This document shows, in pieces, positions 23,944-35,945 of a stretch of 64,000 bases of DNA. Location: the NCBI RefSeq assembly GCF_047948215.1, contig NC_134460.1, positions 9,667,501-9,731,500 of the forward strand, read 5' to 3'. A program made the position numbers and the translations under genes. Below the pieces are notes generated by a model. The model was not told where the DNA came from. It saw only the letters and a list, made by a program, of their open reading frames with translations, and did not search any database. The stretch comes from Lycorma delicatula (Eukaryota > Arthropoda > Insecta > Hemiptera > Fulgoridae). Positions within the stretch are counted from its first letter, which is position 1, and the number at the start of each line of letters is the position of its first letter.

Positions 23944-24055
23944 CTGATATCGGTGGCGGAGTGACAGTATCTCGGCCTTTCATCCGGAGGTTCCCGGTTC
24001 GAATCCCCCGGCATTTTTCATACGCTACAAATTTCAGTTTGGGCTAGGCTTGTTA
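23944..24055 (+). repeat. tRNA-like SINE head, Glu-like (family C)
   Basis: A head of about 75 bp with an A box (GTGGCGGAGTGACAG) and a B box (GGTTCGAATCC) around a GCCTTTCATCCGGAGG anticodon-arm-like segment, resembling a tRNA-Glu. It is followed by CGGCATTTTTCATACGCTAC and an AT-rich body. The acceptor stem does not close, so I do not call a tRNA gene. Related heads lie at 38585 (+) and 59222 (-). Confidence 0.6.
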
Positions 24056-25206
24056 ACAGCAGTATAGTCCGAAATCTCAAAAAAATCTTTTTACTGTAAT
24101 AGCATCAAATGTAAAATTTGAGAACGAACAAAGAAATAATTTTTAATACGTGGTATTTAACATTAATACGAGAGAAGAGTTCTAATAACAAAAAGTTAAT
24201 AATAACGGCAGAAATGTGCTATTTAAACCCTTGATTATCGTGTACGTATTGCGTAGAAAAGTTGATGGGAGATGATTTTACATTAAGCTTCTGAAAAATG
24301 GGGTGAGTGTAATTACACATTTAAAATAATTGTTATCGTTCCACTTTGTATTTCATGATGTATTATAAATTTCATTCGGATTCGGTTTAATTGTACGAAT
24401 ATGTAATAATTTATACTCCAGTAAATGAAGAAAAGTAATTACTACATTGCCGTCAAAATATTATCGCATAATATAAAATTAATTATTATAAAATATTTTA
24501 CGGTTTCCTGGAATACAAATATATTTTATGAATATATATTTTGGAATAATATAAATCTTTATGAAACCTCACATTATTCATATTATAATTTTTTCTCTAA
24601 TACTTGTATTATTATTGGATATTTGCCTAAATCTTAGTCTGAGATCGTATACGTATATGACAAAATACGTATTAGACGTAGATACGAGTTACTAACAAAA
24701 TTTCCTTCCGAGCCTATCCTTAACTAAAGTGGTCCTTAAGTGGGTCGTTCAATAATTAAAGAGAAAAATGACAGAAACGGTATAGATACATTGAAACTGT
24801 TTTACATTCAATTCTGAATAACTGAAACAGAAAATAGCAGCCGTTTGAAAATAATTTCTACTATTGTAACATTTTTTCTTTGTTTCAAGATGTTGGTTCC
24901 GCTTGAAACGTATACCCTGAAAGAATAGCGCTGTGACAACATTTTTTTATTCATAAGTCGTAAAAACCGCTAGAAATTCACTAGCGGATATTAAAACAGT
25001 ACGGCAAAAAGTATAAAAACTATGAGAAAAATTTATAACAAACAGTTTAACTACATGTGGTGGTTTCGACTAAAGGTTTACAAAATCTCATTAATGATCT
25101 TATTCTCAAGGACAGAGGCGTACAAATTTGAGAAATTTCTGTAATTTGTATTGCGATTATTCTTCTGTTTTATTACCCACGATAAGGTGAATCGTCCCAA
25201 AACCTT
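24056..25206. other. AT-rich DNA, nothing recognised
   Basis: A 70-codon frame at 24425-24637 is low-complexity (N, I, Y, K) and looks non-coding. Nothing else recognised. Confidence 0.4.
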
Positions 25207-25430
25207 CTGACAGATAACTCACAATCATACAAACACAAGAATTCATATTTATATAAAACTTAAACGACTGTTTTTAACGGTAGGTTATTATGCAATATAT
25301 TATATTATTATGCGATATATATTATGTTATAATGCGATCTAATAGATCGCATAATAACATGGAATAAAACTTGAAATAGTCATTTTCAGCCGGAATCCTA
25401 ACATCAAATTACGGGATGGAAATATCCAAG
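25207..25430 (+). repeat. 220-bp direct repeat, copy 1
   Basis: Matches 28622-28837 in the same orientation over its whole length, at an estimated 75-80% by eye. Shared blocks include CAGATAAC, CACAATCATA, GAATTCATATTTATA, GGTAGGTTATTAT and GGATGGAAATATCCAAG. It contains a palindromic GCGATCT/AGATCGC at about 25336-25352. No coding content. Most likely a family of non-autonomous elements, but I could not define the termini. Confidence 0.65.
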
Positions 25431-25754
25431 ATCGCACGGCAGAAAAAAAACAAAATCTTTGCGTTAACAGATAAGAAGATTTTAACAGAGTTTTGGAACA
25501 GTAAATGCCCAATTCATTATGAGTGTTTGTAAAAACAACGTATAATCGTTATGGTTATATGCTATAAAATAAAATAAAATCCTCATTAAGAAAAAAACGT
25601 ATCCTTGTATCTTTTTTTTTTTCATTATAAATTAACGTTTTGGAGTTATCTACCATCTATTCACTTAGGTAGAAAAATCCTTTTCTAAGTGGTTGTTATT
25701 TAATTTACAGTTGGGTTTTTTTTTACATTTGAGCATCTTTATAAAAAGTTTTAT
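25431..25754. other. AT-rich DNA, nothing recognised
   Basis: No feature recognised. It may include the left edge of the mitochondrial insert. Confidence 0.35.
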
Positions 25755-26178
25755 TTAAAATTTGTTCTTTGTGTTTTTATTTGGCTTTAAGTTTATAATG
25801 CATGTAAATTTTTATTAGGTATTTATTTTTAAGGATTTTACATTTATTTTCAACCTTAAAGTTTTTTAAGTTAATATTTTAATTGAAGTTATATTTTTAG
25901 AACTAAAAAAATGTTGTGCCAGCATTTGCGGTTATACATCAGGTTGGAGTTAATTTTTTTTTTAGAATTTAGTTTTATTGTACATTCTTTCTATTTTGTA
26001 TTTACGTGAAATTTATATAATTTTTTTTTCTAAGTTTGTATATAAACCAGGATTAGATACCCTGTTATTCTAAGTTAGATTTTATTTTTAAGGTAGTATA
26101 TTTTATTAATTAAACTTTAATAGATCTGGCGGTTTTTAAACCTTTTTAGAGGAACCTGTAATTTAAATGATAGTCAAT
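25755..26178 (+). pseudogene. rrnS: Nuclear copy of mitochondrial small-subunit (12S) rRNA (NUMT)
   Basis: The sequence follows insect mitochondrial 12S rRNA in order: a TTTATTTGGCTTTAAG 5'-region block (near 25780), GTGCCAGCATTTGCGGTTAT (25916-25935), AACCAGGATTAGATACCCTG (26045-26064) and GGCGGTTTTTAAACC followed by AGAGGAACCTGT (26128-26160). The middle two are among the most conserved stretches of small-subunit rRNA. The CAG(C/T)(A/C)G loop reads CAGCATTTGCGG and the TAAACTAGG-type loop reads AACCAGG, so a few changes have accumulated. The 3' third of the rRNA is missing. The match ends near 26178 and RTE sequence starts about 30 bp later, which shows this is nuclear DNA. Confidence 0.87.
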
Positions 26179-26206
26179 ATGCAGTTAGGAAGGTTATTAT
26201 GGGTAA

Positions 26207-26695
26207 CATTAATTTTGAGGAGGACATCGAAAGTGTAAGAAAGAAGAAGAAGTAAGAAAGTGTAGAAGAAGAATGGGAGAATGTTAAAAAGGAAATTCTT
26301 AAATCAGCAGAAGCAAACTTAGGCGGAATAAAGAGAACTGGTAGAAAACCTTGGGTTTCAGACGATATATTGCAGCTGATGGATGAACGTAGAAAATATA
26401 AGAATGCTAGTGATGAACAAAGTAAAAGGAACTATCGGCAATTAAGAAATGCTATAAACAGGAAGTGCAAACTGGCGAAACAAGAGTGGATTAAAGAAAA
26501 GTGTTTAGAAGTGGAAAGAGAAATGAACATTGGTAAAATAGACGTAGCATACAGGAAAGTTAAGGAAAATTTTGGAGTACATAAATTAAAATCTAATAAT
26601 GTGTTAAACAAAGATGGTACACCAATATATAATGCGAAAGGTAAAGTCGATAGATGGGTGGAATATATTGAAGAGTTATACACCACATTGAAGAG
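26207..26695 (+). pseudogene. RTE-type LINE, internal fragment (endonuclease-RT linker)
   Basis: Corresponds to 310-775 of the first copy. An open frame of 136 codons (26370-26780) begins MQLMDERRKYKNASDEQSKR and runs to VDRWVEYIEELY. It keeps the two bases deleted in the first copy near 765, which confirms that the other copy is the damaged one. The element stops at about 26690 before the RT domain. The remaining codons of the frame are unrelated flank. Lack of the 3' end means this piece did not arise by simple 5' truncation. Confidence 0.82.
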
Positions 26696-26939
26696 TTATG
26701 AGCATTTACACCTAGTAAAATTAAACACTGTATATTTGCACAAGTGCCTAAATGTGGCCAGAGATAATTTTGAAAAATAGTATAAATTTATAATCATCGA
26801 ATAAATAATATTTTTCTACAATCATTTGTCTCTTTATCAATTGAACAATAATTATATTATCCTGAATTTAACCTCAAGTCAAAATATTAAAATTGTTTCG
26901 TGAAAATTGTTATAATTTTTTTATCTCAGACAGTATTAA

Positions 26940-27130
26940 TTAACATGAGTTAGTAACTTGTAAATAACAATCCGCCCCGGAGGACCAACGCCCCACCACC
27001 GGCGTAAAACCATCCCCTTCAGCGACGAGCTCCTCCAGCGGTCAGGATCTGACATAACCGCAGCAATAAAACGGAGACCACAAAGAAGGAGAGAGATCGA
27101 GAGCGAATTAGCAAAAATATAAAAATGAAG
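26940..27130. repeat. Unclassified moderate-GC fragment with A-rich end
   Basis: A sharply delimited richer-GC patch (CCGCCCCGGAGGACCAACGC near 26971-26990) ends in an A-rich stretch. The minus frame gives RWRSSSLKGMVLRRWWGVGP, which I do not recognise. It looks like the end of a retroelement, but I cannot name it. Confidence 0.3.
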
Positions 27131-27419
27131 CAAAAAATAGAAAAAGTCACCTCGAAACAGTCAATAGGAAATAAAATAACCACACCAAAACCATAAATTC
27201 ACAAACCATTGTCGAAGTCAAAACGTGAATGACAAAACAGTACGCGGGGACGAAATAAACACCTCCTAGCAACCGTGGGCTACTAGTAAATAATTTTACT
27301 AAACTAACAAAAACCAACTAAAAGAACAATAGCTAACACAACGAACTAAACACATAAATGAAAAGAACACAAATACGGATGTGAAACGCCGAGCGAGAGG
27401 GAACATATCGGTACTCAAC
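27131..27419. other. Unassigned sequence
   Basis: Slightly less AT-rich than average, with no coding or repeat signature I recognise. Confidence 0.35.
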
Positions 27420-27950
27420 TGAAGCATAACATCTATATGCTACTCCCCCACTCGTTCTATCCTTTGCTAACCACTTTATTTCAGGATATTTTCCAATCCA
27501 TTTGAAATTTCTTCCTTTCCTTCCATTCATCAAGCCTTCTATCGCTTCCACTAAACCTTCTTCTCATACAATGTCTTAGCCAGTTCCTTATCCTACATTC
27601 GGTCAGATTTAAGATTTTCCTGATCTCTCCGATTTCCCTTAATACTTACTTCTTCATTTGTGACGTGGTCTTTCTATCTTACATTTATCATTTTGCGTCA
27701 AACCCACATCTCAAGAGCCTCAATTTGTTTTTTTGTCTGCCTTTCTCATCGTCCATGTTTCAACTCCATAGAGTATCACACTCCAAATAAAACATTTCAT
27801 TAATTTCTTCCAAGTTTAAATTTCCACACAGCAGTCTTCTCTTGTTATTACTCGTAAATACCTGCTTACTTCTTCATATTCTTGTTTTAATATCTACTGT
27901 GCAAGCCAGGTCATCAGTTATAAAGCCAGAGCCTAAGTATGAAATTTCTA
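27420..27950 (-). pseudogene. Decayed RTE-like LINE of a different family, C-terminal part
   Basis: On the minus strand broken frames resemble the post-RT region of RTE-type LINEs. In order they give a worn 'FRYLGS'-like start (ISYLGSGF, near 27930), ACTVDIKTRI, a WSWNMDDEKGRQKNKLRLLR block in place of YGSETW.., then VLREIGEIRKILNLTECRIR, NWLRHCMRRR and AIEGLMNGRKGR (27551-27510). Several stops and frameshifts interrupt it. It is clearly diverged from the abundant family with ETWTIGVSEKK. Confidence 0.6.
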
Positions 27951-28621
27951 AATCACAATAAAAATTATTTTTACAAAATTTTTTAAAATATAATATTTTT
28001 TAATATTTCCTCTTTAATTAAAATTAACGGTCATAAAATGAATCGCAAAAAACGTTATAACCAAATAATAGAGGACAGTGTCGTCCAAAATTTTCCGAAT
28101 TTTTTTTCTAAATTATAATATATGTATTGTTACCTTTTAAGATTGATTACTTAAAGGTATTTTTAACTTGTAGAAGACGAAAAATATGTTCATCAAAACG
28201 GAGTAAGAAATTAAAGTCATATTTGATAATAAAAATAAAAAAATTTGAAAATATTACTTCAAAATATTATTCTTACATCGATTTCTAAACAACGAATTTT
28301 TGTCGAAAACGCTAGGAGAAGGAATATAAATAAGAACCGTCTATCAGTTCATGTCTTGGTGTGCCACTGTAATTACAGAATGGCTTCACTAATTTTCATT
28401 AAATTGTTACAAACGATTCATCTCAATCCGACATCTGACAATAGATATAAAACGTAAAATGAAGAAAATAAAATGACGGATGCTAGATTACATTTTTTCA
28501 TTAATGAAGAAGAAGAACATTCTTGCAAATTTAAGATTTGCTAAAATTTAAAAAAATGCTAAAGAATCAAAGATGGATTTGCATAAAAATATAGTTATGT
28601 TACAACATAAGTATTAGTTGT
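27951..28621. other. AT-rich DNA, nothing recognised
   Basis: A 70-codon frame at 28245-28457 has no recognised similarity. Confidence 0.4.
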
Positions 28622-28837
28622 CTGAGACAGATAACACACAATCATAAAAACATCCGAATTCATATTTATACAAAACTTAAATTTTAAGGGTAGGTTATTA
28701 TACATGTTATGTTATTATGCGACGTGTATTATGTTCTAATGCAATCTAATAGATTGTATAATTACATGTGATAAAACTTGTAATAGTCATTTTAAGCTGG
28801 AATTCAAACACCATATTATAGGATGGAAATATCCAAG
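28622..28837 (+). repeat. 220-bp direct repeat, copy 2
   Basis: Second copy of the unit at 25207-25430, same strand, 3.4 kb away. The central palindrome is degraded here (GCAATCTAATAGATTGTATA), while the flanking blocks, such as GGATGGAAATATCCAAG at the right end, are kept. Confidence 0.65.
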
Positions 28838-29014
28838 TTCATTCAATTACATAAATTTCATATCTGATACAAAAAATTAATAATAGAATAAAAATGGGTT
28901 AAACCTAATACAGTTTAAGCCTAAATATAATTAAAAATTATTTAGGTTTATACTAAAATAAACCCTAATATATGATATTTAAGCTAAATATATACGTTTA
29001 AATAGTTTAATATT

Positions 29015-29043
29015 CAATAATAATAATAATAATAATAATAATT
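29015..29043. repeat. (AAT)n microsatellite
   Basis: About nine AAT units next to the left end of the mariner element. Confidence 0.9.
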
Positions 29044-29091
29044 TTGAATGTATTTAAATCTTGTAACTTCTAAAAAATGCTGTATGAAATA

Positions 29092-29281
29092 CGAGGTGCG
29101 ACAATAAAGTAAGTAGACTGATTTTTCTTTGCAATATGTGGCAACCCTGCAGCTTGCGTAGGCACACCATCTTTGAACTTGGTCTAGAAGCTACTTCTAG
29201 TCCAAGCGGCACATTGATGCAACTGCTCAGTCGTGAGTTGTGCTGTAATAAGTGAACACGTATTTGTGTCTCTCGTCACAG
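29092..29281 (+). repeat. Left terminal inverted repeat of the mariner element
   Basis: Pairs with 30202-30391. The inner boundary is at CTCTCGTCACAG (29270-29281), facing CTGTGACGAGAG (30202-30213). Confidence 0.85.
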
Positions 29282-30299
29282 AAATGAAACCGCAAAATAT
29301 TGCGCAACGGTATGCCATTTCTTTTTGCGTTAAATCGGGTGAAAACGCGACGACAACTTACGGTAAGCATCAGAAGGCTTTTGGAGAGGAGGTTATGTCA
29401 AGAGCTCAAGTTTTTCGGTGGCATAAAATTTTTAGTGAAGGAGATGAAGACCGCAGCCGACGACCATCAACCTCACGGACAGATGTCAACTTGACCAGGG
29501 TGCGTGAAATCGTACGATCTGATCGATGATAATCCGTGAAAATGATTGGAGAATAACTCAATATCGATCGAGAAACGGTTCGTCTAATGTTAACTAAAGA
29601 TCTTGGTACGAGAAAGATTTGTGCAAAAATGGTCCTCAAAAATCTCAACAACAACAACGAGAAACACGGAAAAATGTGACAGCCGATCTGTTACAGCAAA
29701 CGGAAATCAATCCAGATTTTTTGAGCCGTGTTATCACTAGTGATGAAGGTTAGTTTTTTCAATACGATCCAGAGACAAAACGCCAAAGTTCGCAATGGTG
29801 CTCAAAGGGATCACCCAAACCAAAAAAAGCTCGCATGTCAAAGTCAAAAGTGAAATGCAGGTTTGTGTGTTTCTTCGATTCCAAGGGAATTGTTCATAAA
29901 GAGTGGGTGCTTCCTGGACAAATAGTTAACCAATATTTCTACAAAGACATTTTAGAAAGACTTCGTAAACGAGTTCTTCGTGTCCGTGCCAACATCGCTG
30001 ATAATTGGATTCTGCATCACGATAATGCGCCATCCCATACTGCTCTGTCAGTACAGCAATTTTTAACCTCAAAACAAACTTCAGTACTACCACAGCCACC
30101 TTATTCACCAGATATCGCTCCGTGCGACATTTTTCTATTTCCAAGAGTCAAAATGGCGGTCATGGGACACCATTTTCAAACAACACAAGATGTCCAAAAA
30201 GCTGTGACGAGAGAAACAAACACGTGTTCACTTATTACAGCACAACTCACGACTGAGCAGTTGCATCATTGTGCCGCTTGGACTAGAAGTAGCTTATAG
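29233..30299 (+). pseudogene. Mariner transposase, inactivated
   Basis: The N-terminal DNA-binding region is open at 29233-29529 (MKPQNIAQRYAISFCVKSGE, then SRAQVFRWHKIFSEG and GRPS-like RRPSTS). It is broken by TGA-TAA at 29527-29532 and a further TAA near 29560, and a frameshift lies between about 29660 and 29740. The catalytic part continues in another frame. The first aspartate is in SDEG (29742-29744), immediately followed by TAG at 29751 where families usually have SW. FFDSKGIVHKEWV follows. The second aspartate is in HHDNAPSHTA (30021-30023) and the third in SPDIAPCD (30126-30128). The spacing is D(34)D, as in true mariners. The normal C-terminus is replaced by codons from the right inverted repeat. 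Confidence 0.88.
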
Positions 30300-30391
30300 A
30301 CCAAGGTCAAAGATGGTGTGCCTACGCAAGCTTCAGGGTTGCCACATCTTGCAAAGAAAAATCAGTCTCATTACTTTATTGCTGCACCTCG
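30202..30391 (-). repeat. Right terminal inverted repeat of the mariner element
   Basis: Reverse complement of 29092-29281. It supplies the last 33 or so codons of the transposase frame. Confidence 0.85.
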
Positions 30392-30393
30392 TA

Positions 30394-30724
30394 TATCTAG
30401 CAATCGAGAGCTTAGATATTGTATTAAAAAAAAATAACTCCCATCAAAAAATTTATTTTTAATAATTATTTATAAAATCGTATAATTAAATTTTATAACC
30501 TTAAAAATTTAAATGAAACAGTAACTATTTTACCCATTCCCCGTAAAATTGGCAAAAGGAACCCCCGTTTGAAATTTAAAAAAAAAAAACAGCTTCACTG
30601 AAAATTGTATATAATTTCATTTTTCATCGCTCCATGAAGAGCTGGGCATCGATCTTAAGTTAAATTATTAAGAAGTTTCAGGTATTTGTATGTATTCTAC
30701 GTTTAATTTCAGAAATACCAAATA
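30394..30724. other. AT-rich spacer
   Basis: No feature recognised between the mariner element and the foldback element. Confidence 0.4.
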
Positions 30725-30732
30725 CCAAAGAC

Positions 30733-31213
30733 GGTACTTACGTATTAACGCCACCGCAGCTACAGCTTTATTTAAAAACAAAGTAGTCAATCGGATTTTG
30801 GTGGAAAATGAACAGTCTCTTTATTAATTTTAATAAATGGTTATTTATATTTATTTATTTTATAAATATAATTTAACCTACGCTGAATACTCAAAAAATA
30901 CAAAAAATTACGGTGTTAATTTTTTGAGTATTTATTTAATAAATTCAGTAATTATTGCAATTATTTATCATTTAAATAATCAAAGTACTCCTGTTAATTA
31001 GTCAAGGTTAGCGAGCGAAGCGAGCGTAGGTTAAGTCTGGTTAAATTATATTTATAAAATAAATAAATATAAAAAACCATTTATTAAAATTAATAAAGAG
31101 ACTGTTTTGAATCTATGTTAAACTCTATATCGGCCCATTTTCCACCGAAATCCGATTGACTACTTCGTTTTTAAATAAAGCTGTAGCTGCGATGGCGTTA
31201 ATACGTAAGTACC
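30733..31213. mobile_element. Foldback (MITE-like) element with 8-bp target duplication
   Basis: The ends are GGTACTTACG and CGTAAGTACC, flanked by CCAAAGAC at 30725-30732 and 31214-31221. The arms, 30733-30880 and about 31040-31213, are reverse complements over 150 bp. The left arm lacks about 35 bp present in the right arm (31109-31145). The centre has no coding content and includes GCGAGCGAAGCGAGCG. Eight-bp duplications are made by hAT, P and Merlin-type transposases. The GG..CC ends do not decide between them. It is non-autonomous. Confidence 0.8.
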
Positions 31214-31221
31214 CCAAAGAC

Positions 31222-33111
<1,890 letters not shown>

Positions 33112-34125
33112 AAGTTAACTGTAGAAAAGCGAGTATTTCTAGTTGAATACGTTTTCCCTGAGCACGGTGAATACACAAAAACAGTGTAAGATCAGTTTTC
33201 TGTTAAATTTCCAGGTAACCGGTTTCCAATCGACATAGTTTAAGATTTTGGGAAAACGAGATCGGTAAAGTACCACGAGCGAAGAAGTAGATTATCAGTA
33301 ATCGATGAAGAAAAAACTGCCAGACAAATCAGCTGCTATATGCAACGTAGTCTTGACAAGTCCAAGAAAAGGTGGTCCAACCAAAAAATATCGGTATTTC
33401 AAATACAGACAAGGCATTTTGTAACAAGGACTGTCTCATTTACATAACGTGAAAACAGTTCAAAAATTATTGAACTTTAATTCATTACTGGGAATGATTT
33501 AAACAGTCTCCAGTGGACAATTCTGACGATATTTGGACTATGTGTTCTATGTTGAAGAACGATTCCATTTATCAGGGAATTTGAAAGCACAAAACACAAG
33601 TTTACGGTCTGCCTACAACCCGTTCATGAATTTCCTCAGAAGTTCATAAATATTAGAAGGGTGTGTACATTGCAATATCCAGCATAAAAATAATCGCCCT
33701 AATATTCTAAGTAGAAACAATAAATTCAGTTCGTTAATGTGAAATCATTCACCAGAGTTCATTCGAGAGCAAACCGAGGACGAAATTAATAATGCTTGGA
33801 TGCAACAAGACAGCGCGGTCGCGCATACAGGCAGGCAGTCGTTGAAGTTAATGCAAGAGGTTTACGAACATCGAATAATTTTTCTAAGCTCTCGTAGTAT
33901 CCCAGTTTTCCGAAATTAATCAGACCGGGAGTTTATTTTTGACCTAAAGAAAAAAGGGATGTTTATCGAGGAAACGCTCACAGTCTACAGCAACCACAAA
34001 CTGCTCTTCGCTATTTCATCCAGAACATTCCATATTAATAACATTCGAGTCTTCGAGAGCAAGAAAAATGGTGGGCAAATATATCGAGATGTTTATGGGG
34101 AAAATTTTCAACAACTACTATAAGG
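33112..34125 (+). pseudogene. Decayed DUF4817/mariner-superfamily transposase
   Basis: Broken frames follow the order of this transposase type. The N-terminal helix-turn-helix reads TVEKRVFLVEYVFPEHGEY, then QFSVKFPGNRFP and RSRLSVIDEEKTARQIS (33115-33340). A worn middle follows. The catalytic segment reads EDEINNAWMQQDSAVAHTGR and then QSLKLMQEVYEHRIIF (33778-33890). The end, near 34098-34122, reads NFQQLL and a stop, where family members have HFQHLL. At least six stops and several frameshifts are visible. The third catalytic region (normally PPRSPDL.P.DF) is scrambled around 33895-33945. Another copy of the C-terminal half lies at 54035. Confidence 0.72.
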
Positions 34126-34897
34126 TAGATCAACGTTCCGTATTGATTTACTAGTGCATAACAGATATATAATTCTATTATATTATGCTACAACTAAAAA
34201 AAAATTAGAAAAAAAATCCTGCAAAAAATTTTGTAGTATTTGGTTATCGTTCCCTTAATCTCTCTTTTCAAGAAATCTTAAACTAAATTATATTACTACC
34301 AAGTAATTCATATAAAGATATAAATGTTTCTACAAAAACGAAGCTTCCATTAAAAATTTAAAAAAATTAAAAAATAGATAAAAATATGGAAAATTTTTAA
34401 TATTCTGTTTAATTAATTAATTTATTTAAATACGTTTAAAGCAAATAAACAGAAGAGGTTGAACCGTCATTTTATCTTCAATATTTAGTAAATTACGTCA
34501 ACAGATATAGGGTAAAAAAAGTTTTCCTAAAAAATTCTGAAAATACTTTAATGGTAGGTAGGTCGGTCAAGTAATCATTAGAGAATATTTTTGTAGATAA
34601 GGGATCGGGTTAATGCAGCCAAAACAAAAGAACTACCTTTTTTATTCAAGGGAGAACCCTGCACTAATGAAGATTAAACAGATACAAACTTCTGTTATAT
34701 ATTAGCACCAAACTTTTGAATTGTAAACTATTTTTTTTTTTTTTATGAAACGTTTTTGTAGTCACAACAAACGAATACAAACGGATTCAAAGTTAACCTA
34801 CGCTGAATTTACTGCGTTGGTAATAACAATGGATACACTTTAGAGTTACGTTATACCAGATATGTGAATAATTATCTATGATTCAGCATATGTTATT
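34126..34897. other. AT-rich DNA, nothing recognised
   Basis: No feature recognised apart from a T-run at 34731-34744. Confidence 0.4.
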
Positions 34898-35609
34898 TGT
34901 TAAAGAACAATTTAGATTCGGAGTAACAGTAAAAGGTGAAAAGATAAAGATGCTACGATTTGCTAATGATATAGTAATTCTAGCCGAGAGTAAAAAGGAT
35001 TTAGAAGAAACAATGAACGGCATAGATGAAGTCCTACGCAAGAACTATCGCATGAAAATAAACAAGAACAAAACAAAAGTAATAAAATGTAGTAGAATTA
35101 ACAAAGATGGACCACTGAATGTGAAAGTAGGAGGAGAAAAGATTATGGAGGTAGAAGAATTTTGTTATTTGGGAAGTAGAATTACTAAAGATGGACGAAG
35201 CAGGAGCGATATAAAATGCCGAATAGGACAAGCGAAACGAGCCTTCAGTAAGAAATATAATTTGTTTACATCAAAAATTAACTTAAACTTCAGGAAAAGA
35301 TTTTTGAAAGTATATATTTGGAGCGTAGCTTTATATCGAAGTGAAACTTGGACGATCGGAGTATCTGAGAAGAAACGATTGGAAGGTTTTGAAATGTGGA
35401 TTAAAGGAGAATGTTAAAAATCAGGTGGATGGATAAAGTGACAAATGAAGAGGTATTGCGGCAAATAGATGAAGAAAGAAGCATTTGGAAAAATATAGTT
35501 AAAAGAAGAGACAGACTTGTAGGCCAGATACTAAGGCATCCTGGAATAGTCGCTTTAATATTGGAAGGACAGGTAGAAGGGAAAAATTGTGTAGGCAGGC
35601 CACGTTTGG
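34898..35609 (+). pseudogene. RTE-type LINE fragment, left half of a folded-back pair
   Basis: Begins in the RT domain at VKEQFRFG and includes LRFANDIVIL, where the active-site FADD has become FAND, a catalytic aspartate changed to asparagine. A frame of 179 codons ends at 35415 after a change near GGFEMWIKGEC. A second frame (35411-35905) carries MDKVTNEEVLRQIDEERS to GRPRLG. It then breaks off inside GRPRLE at 35609 and continues directly into an inverted piece of the same family. Confidence 0.85.
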
Positions 35610-35610
35610 G

Positions 35611-35945
35611 ACTCCAAGATTCCCTATCTAGTGCTAGTCGTTTCATTTCAGTATACCCTCTACATCCTACATCCCTAACAATTTGTTTTACATATTCCAA
35701 ACGTGGCCTGCCTACACAAGTTTTCCCTTCTACCTGTCCTTCCAATATTAAAGCGACTATTTCAGGATGCCTTAGTATGTGGCCTATAAGTCTGTCTCTT
35801 CTTTTAACTATATTTTTCCAAATGCTTCTTTCTTCATCTATTTTTCGCAATACCTCTTCATTTGTCACTTTATCCACCCATCTGTTTTTTAACATTCTCC
35901 TATAGCACCGCATTTCAAAAGCTTCTAATCTTTTCTTCCCAGATA
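35611..35945 (-). pseudogene. RTE-type LINE fragment, right half of a folded-back pair
   Basis: Minus-strand C-terminal region from KKRLEAFEMRCYRRMLKN to LALDRESW. The segment 35697-35905 is the reverse complement of 35405-35609, with about 87 bp between. The two halves differ at scattered bases (for example MLKIRWMDKV against MLKNRWVDKV, and GKNCVG against GKTCVG), so they come from two different copies or diverged after the fold-back formed. Confidence 0.85.

Larger units (their letters stand above)
29092..30391 (+). mobile_element. Mariner element, 1.3 kb, long terminal inverted repeats, TA duplications
   Basis: The ends read CGAGGTGCGACAATAAAGTA and, at the right, TACTTTATTGCTGCACCTCG (an approximate reverse complement), with TA at 29090-29091 and 30392-30393. 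The inverted repeats are about 190 bp (29092-29281 and 30202-30391) with few mismatches, far longer than the roughly 30 bp usual for mariner. Length, target and transposase class fit the mariner family. The right repeat overlaps the last part of the transposase frame. Confidence 0.9.

Noticed and set aside
23944..24020. A tRNA-Glu gene
   Set aside because: A and B boxes are present but the acceptor stem does not pair, and several diverged copies with a similar body exist (38585, 59222). A tRNA-derived SINE fits better.
24425..24637. 70-codon frame as a membrane peptide
   Set aside because: Composition (N, I, Y, K, F) is what translated AT-rich non-coding DNA gives. No supporting context.
25200..28840. 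CRISPR-like or LTR arrangement from the two 220-bp repeats
   Set aside because: Only two diverged copies. No regular spacers, no primer-binding site or polypurine tract, and no retroviral-type genes between them.
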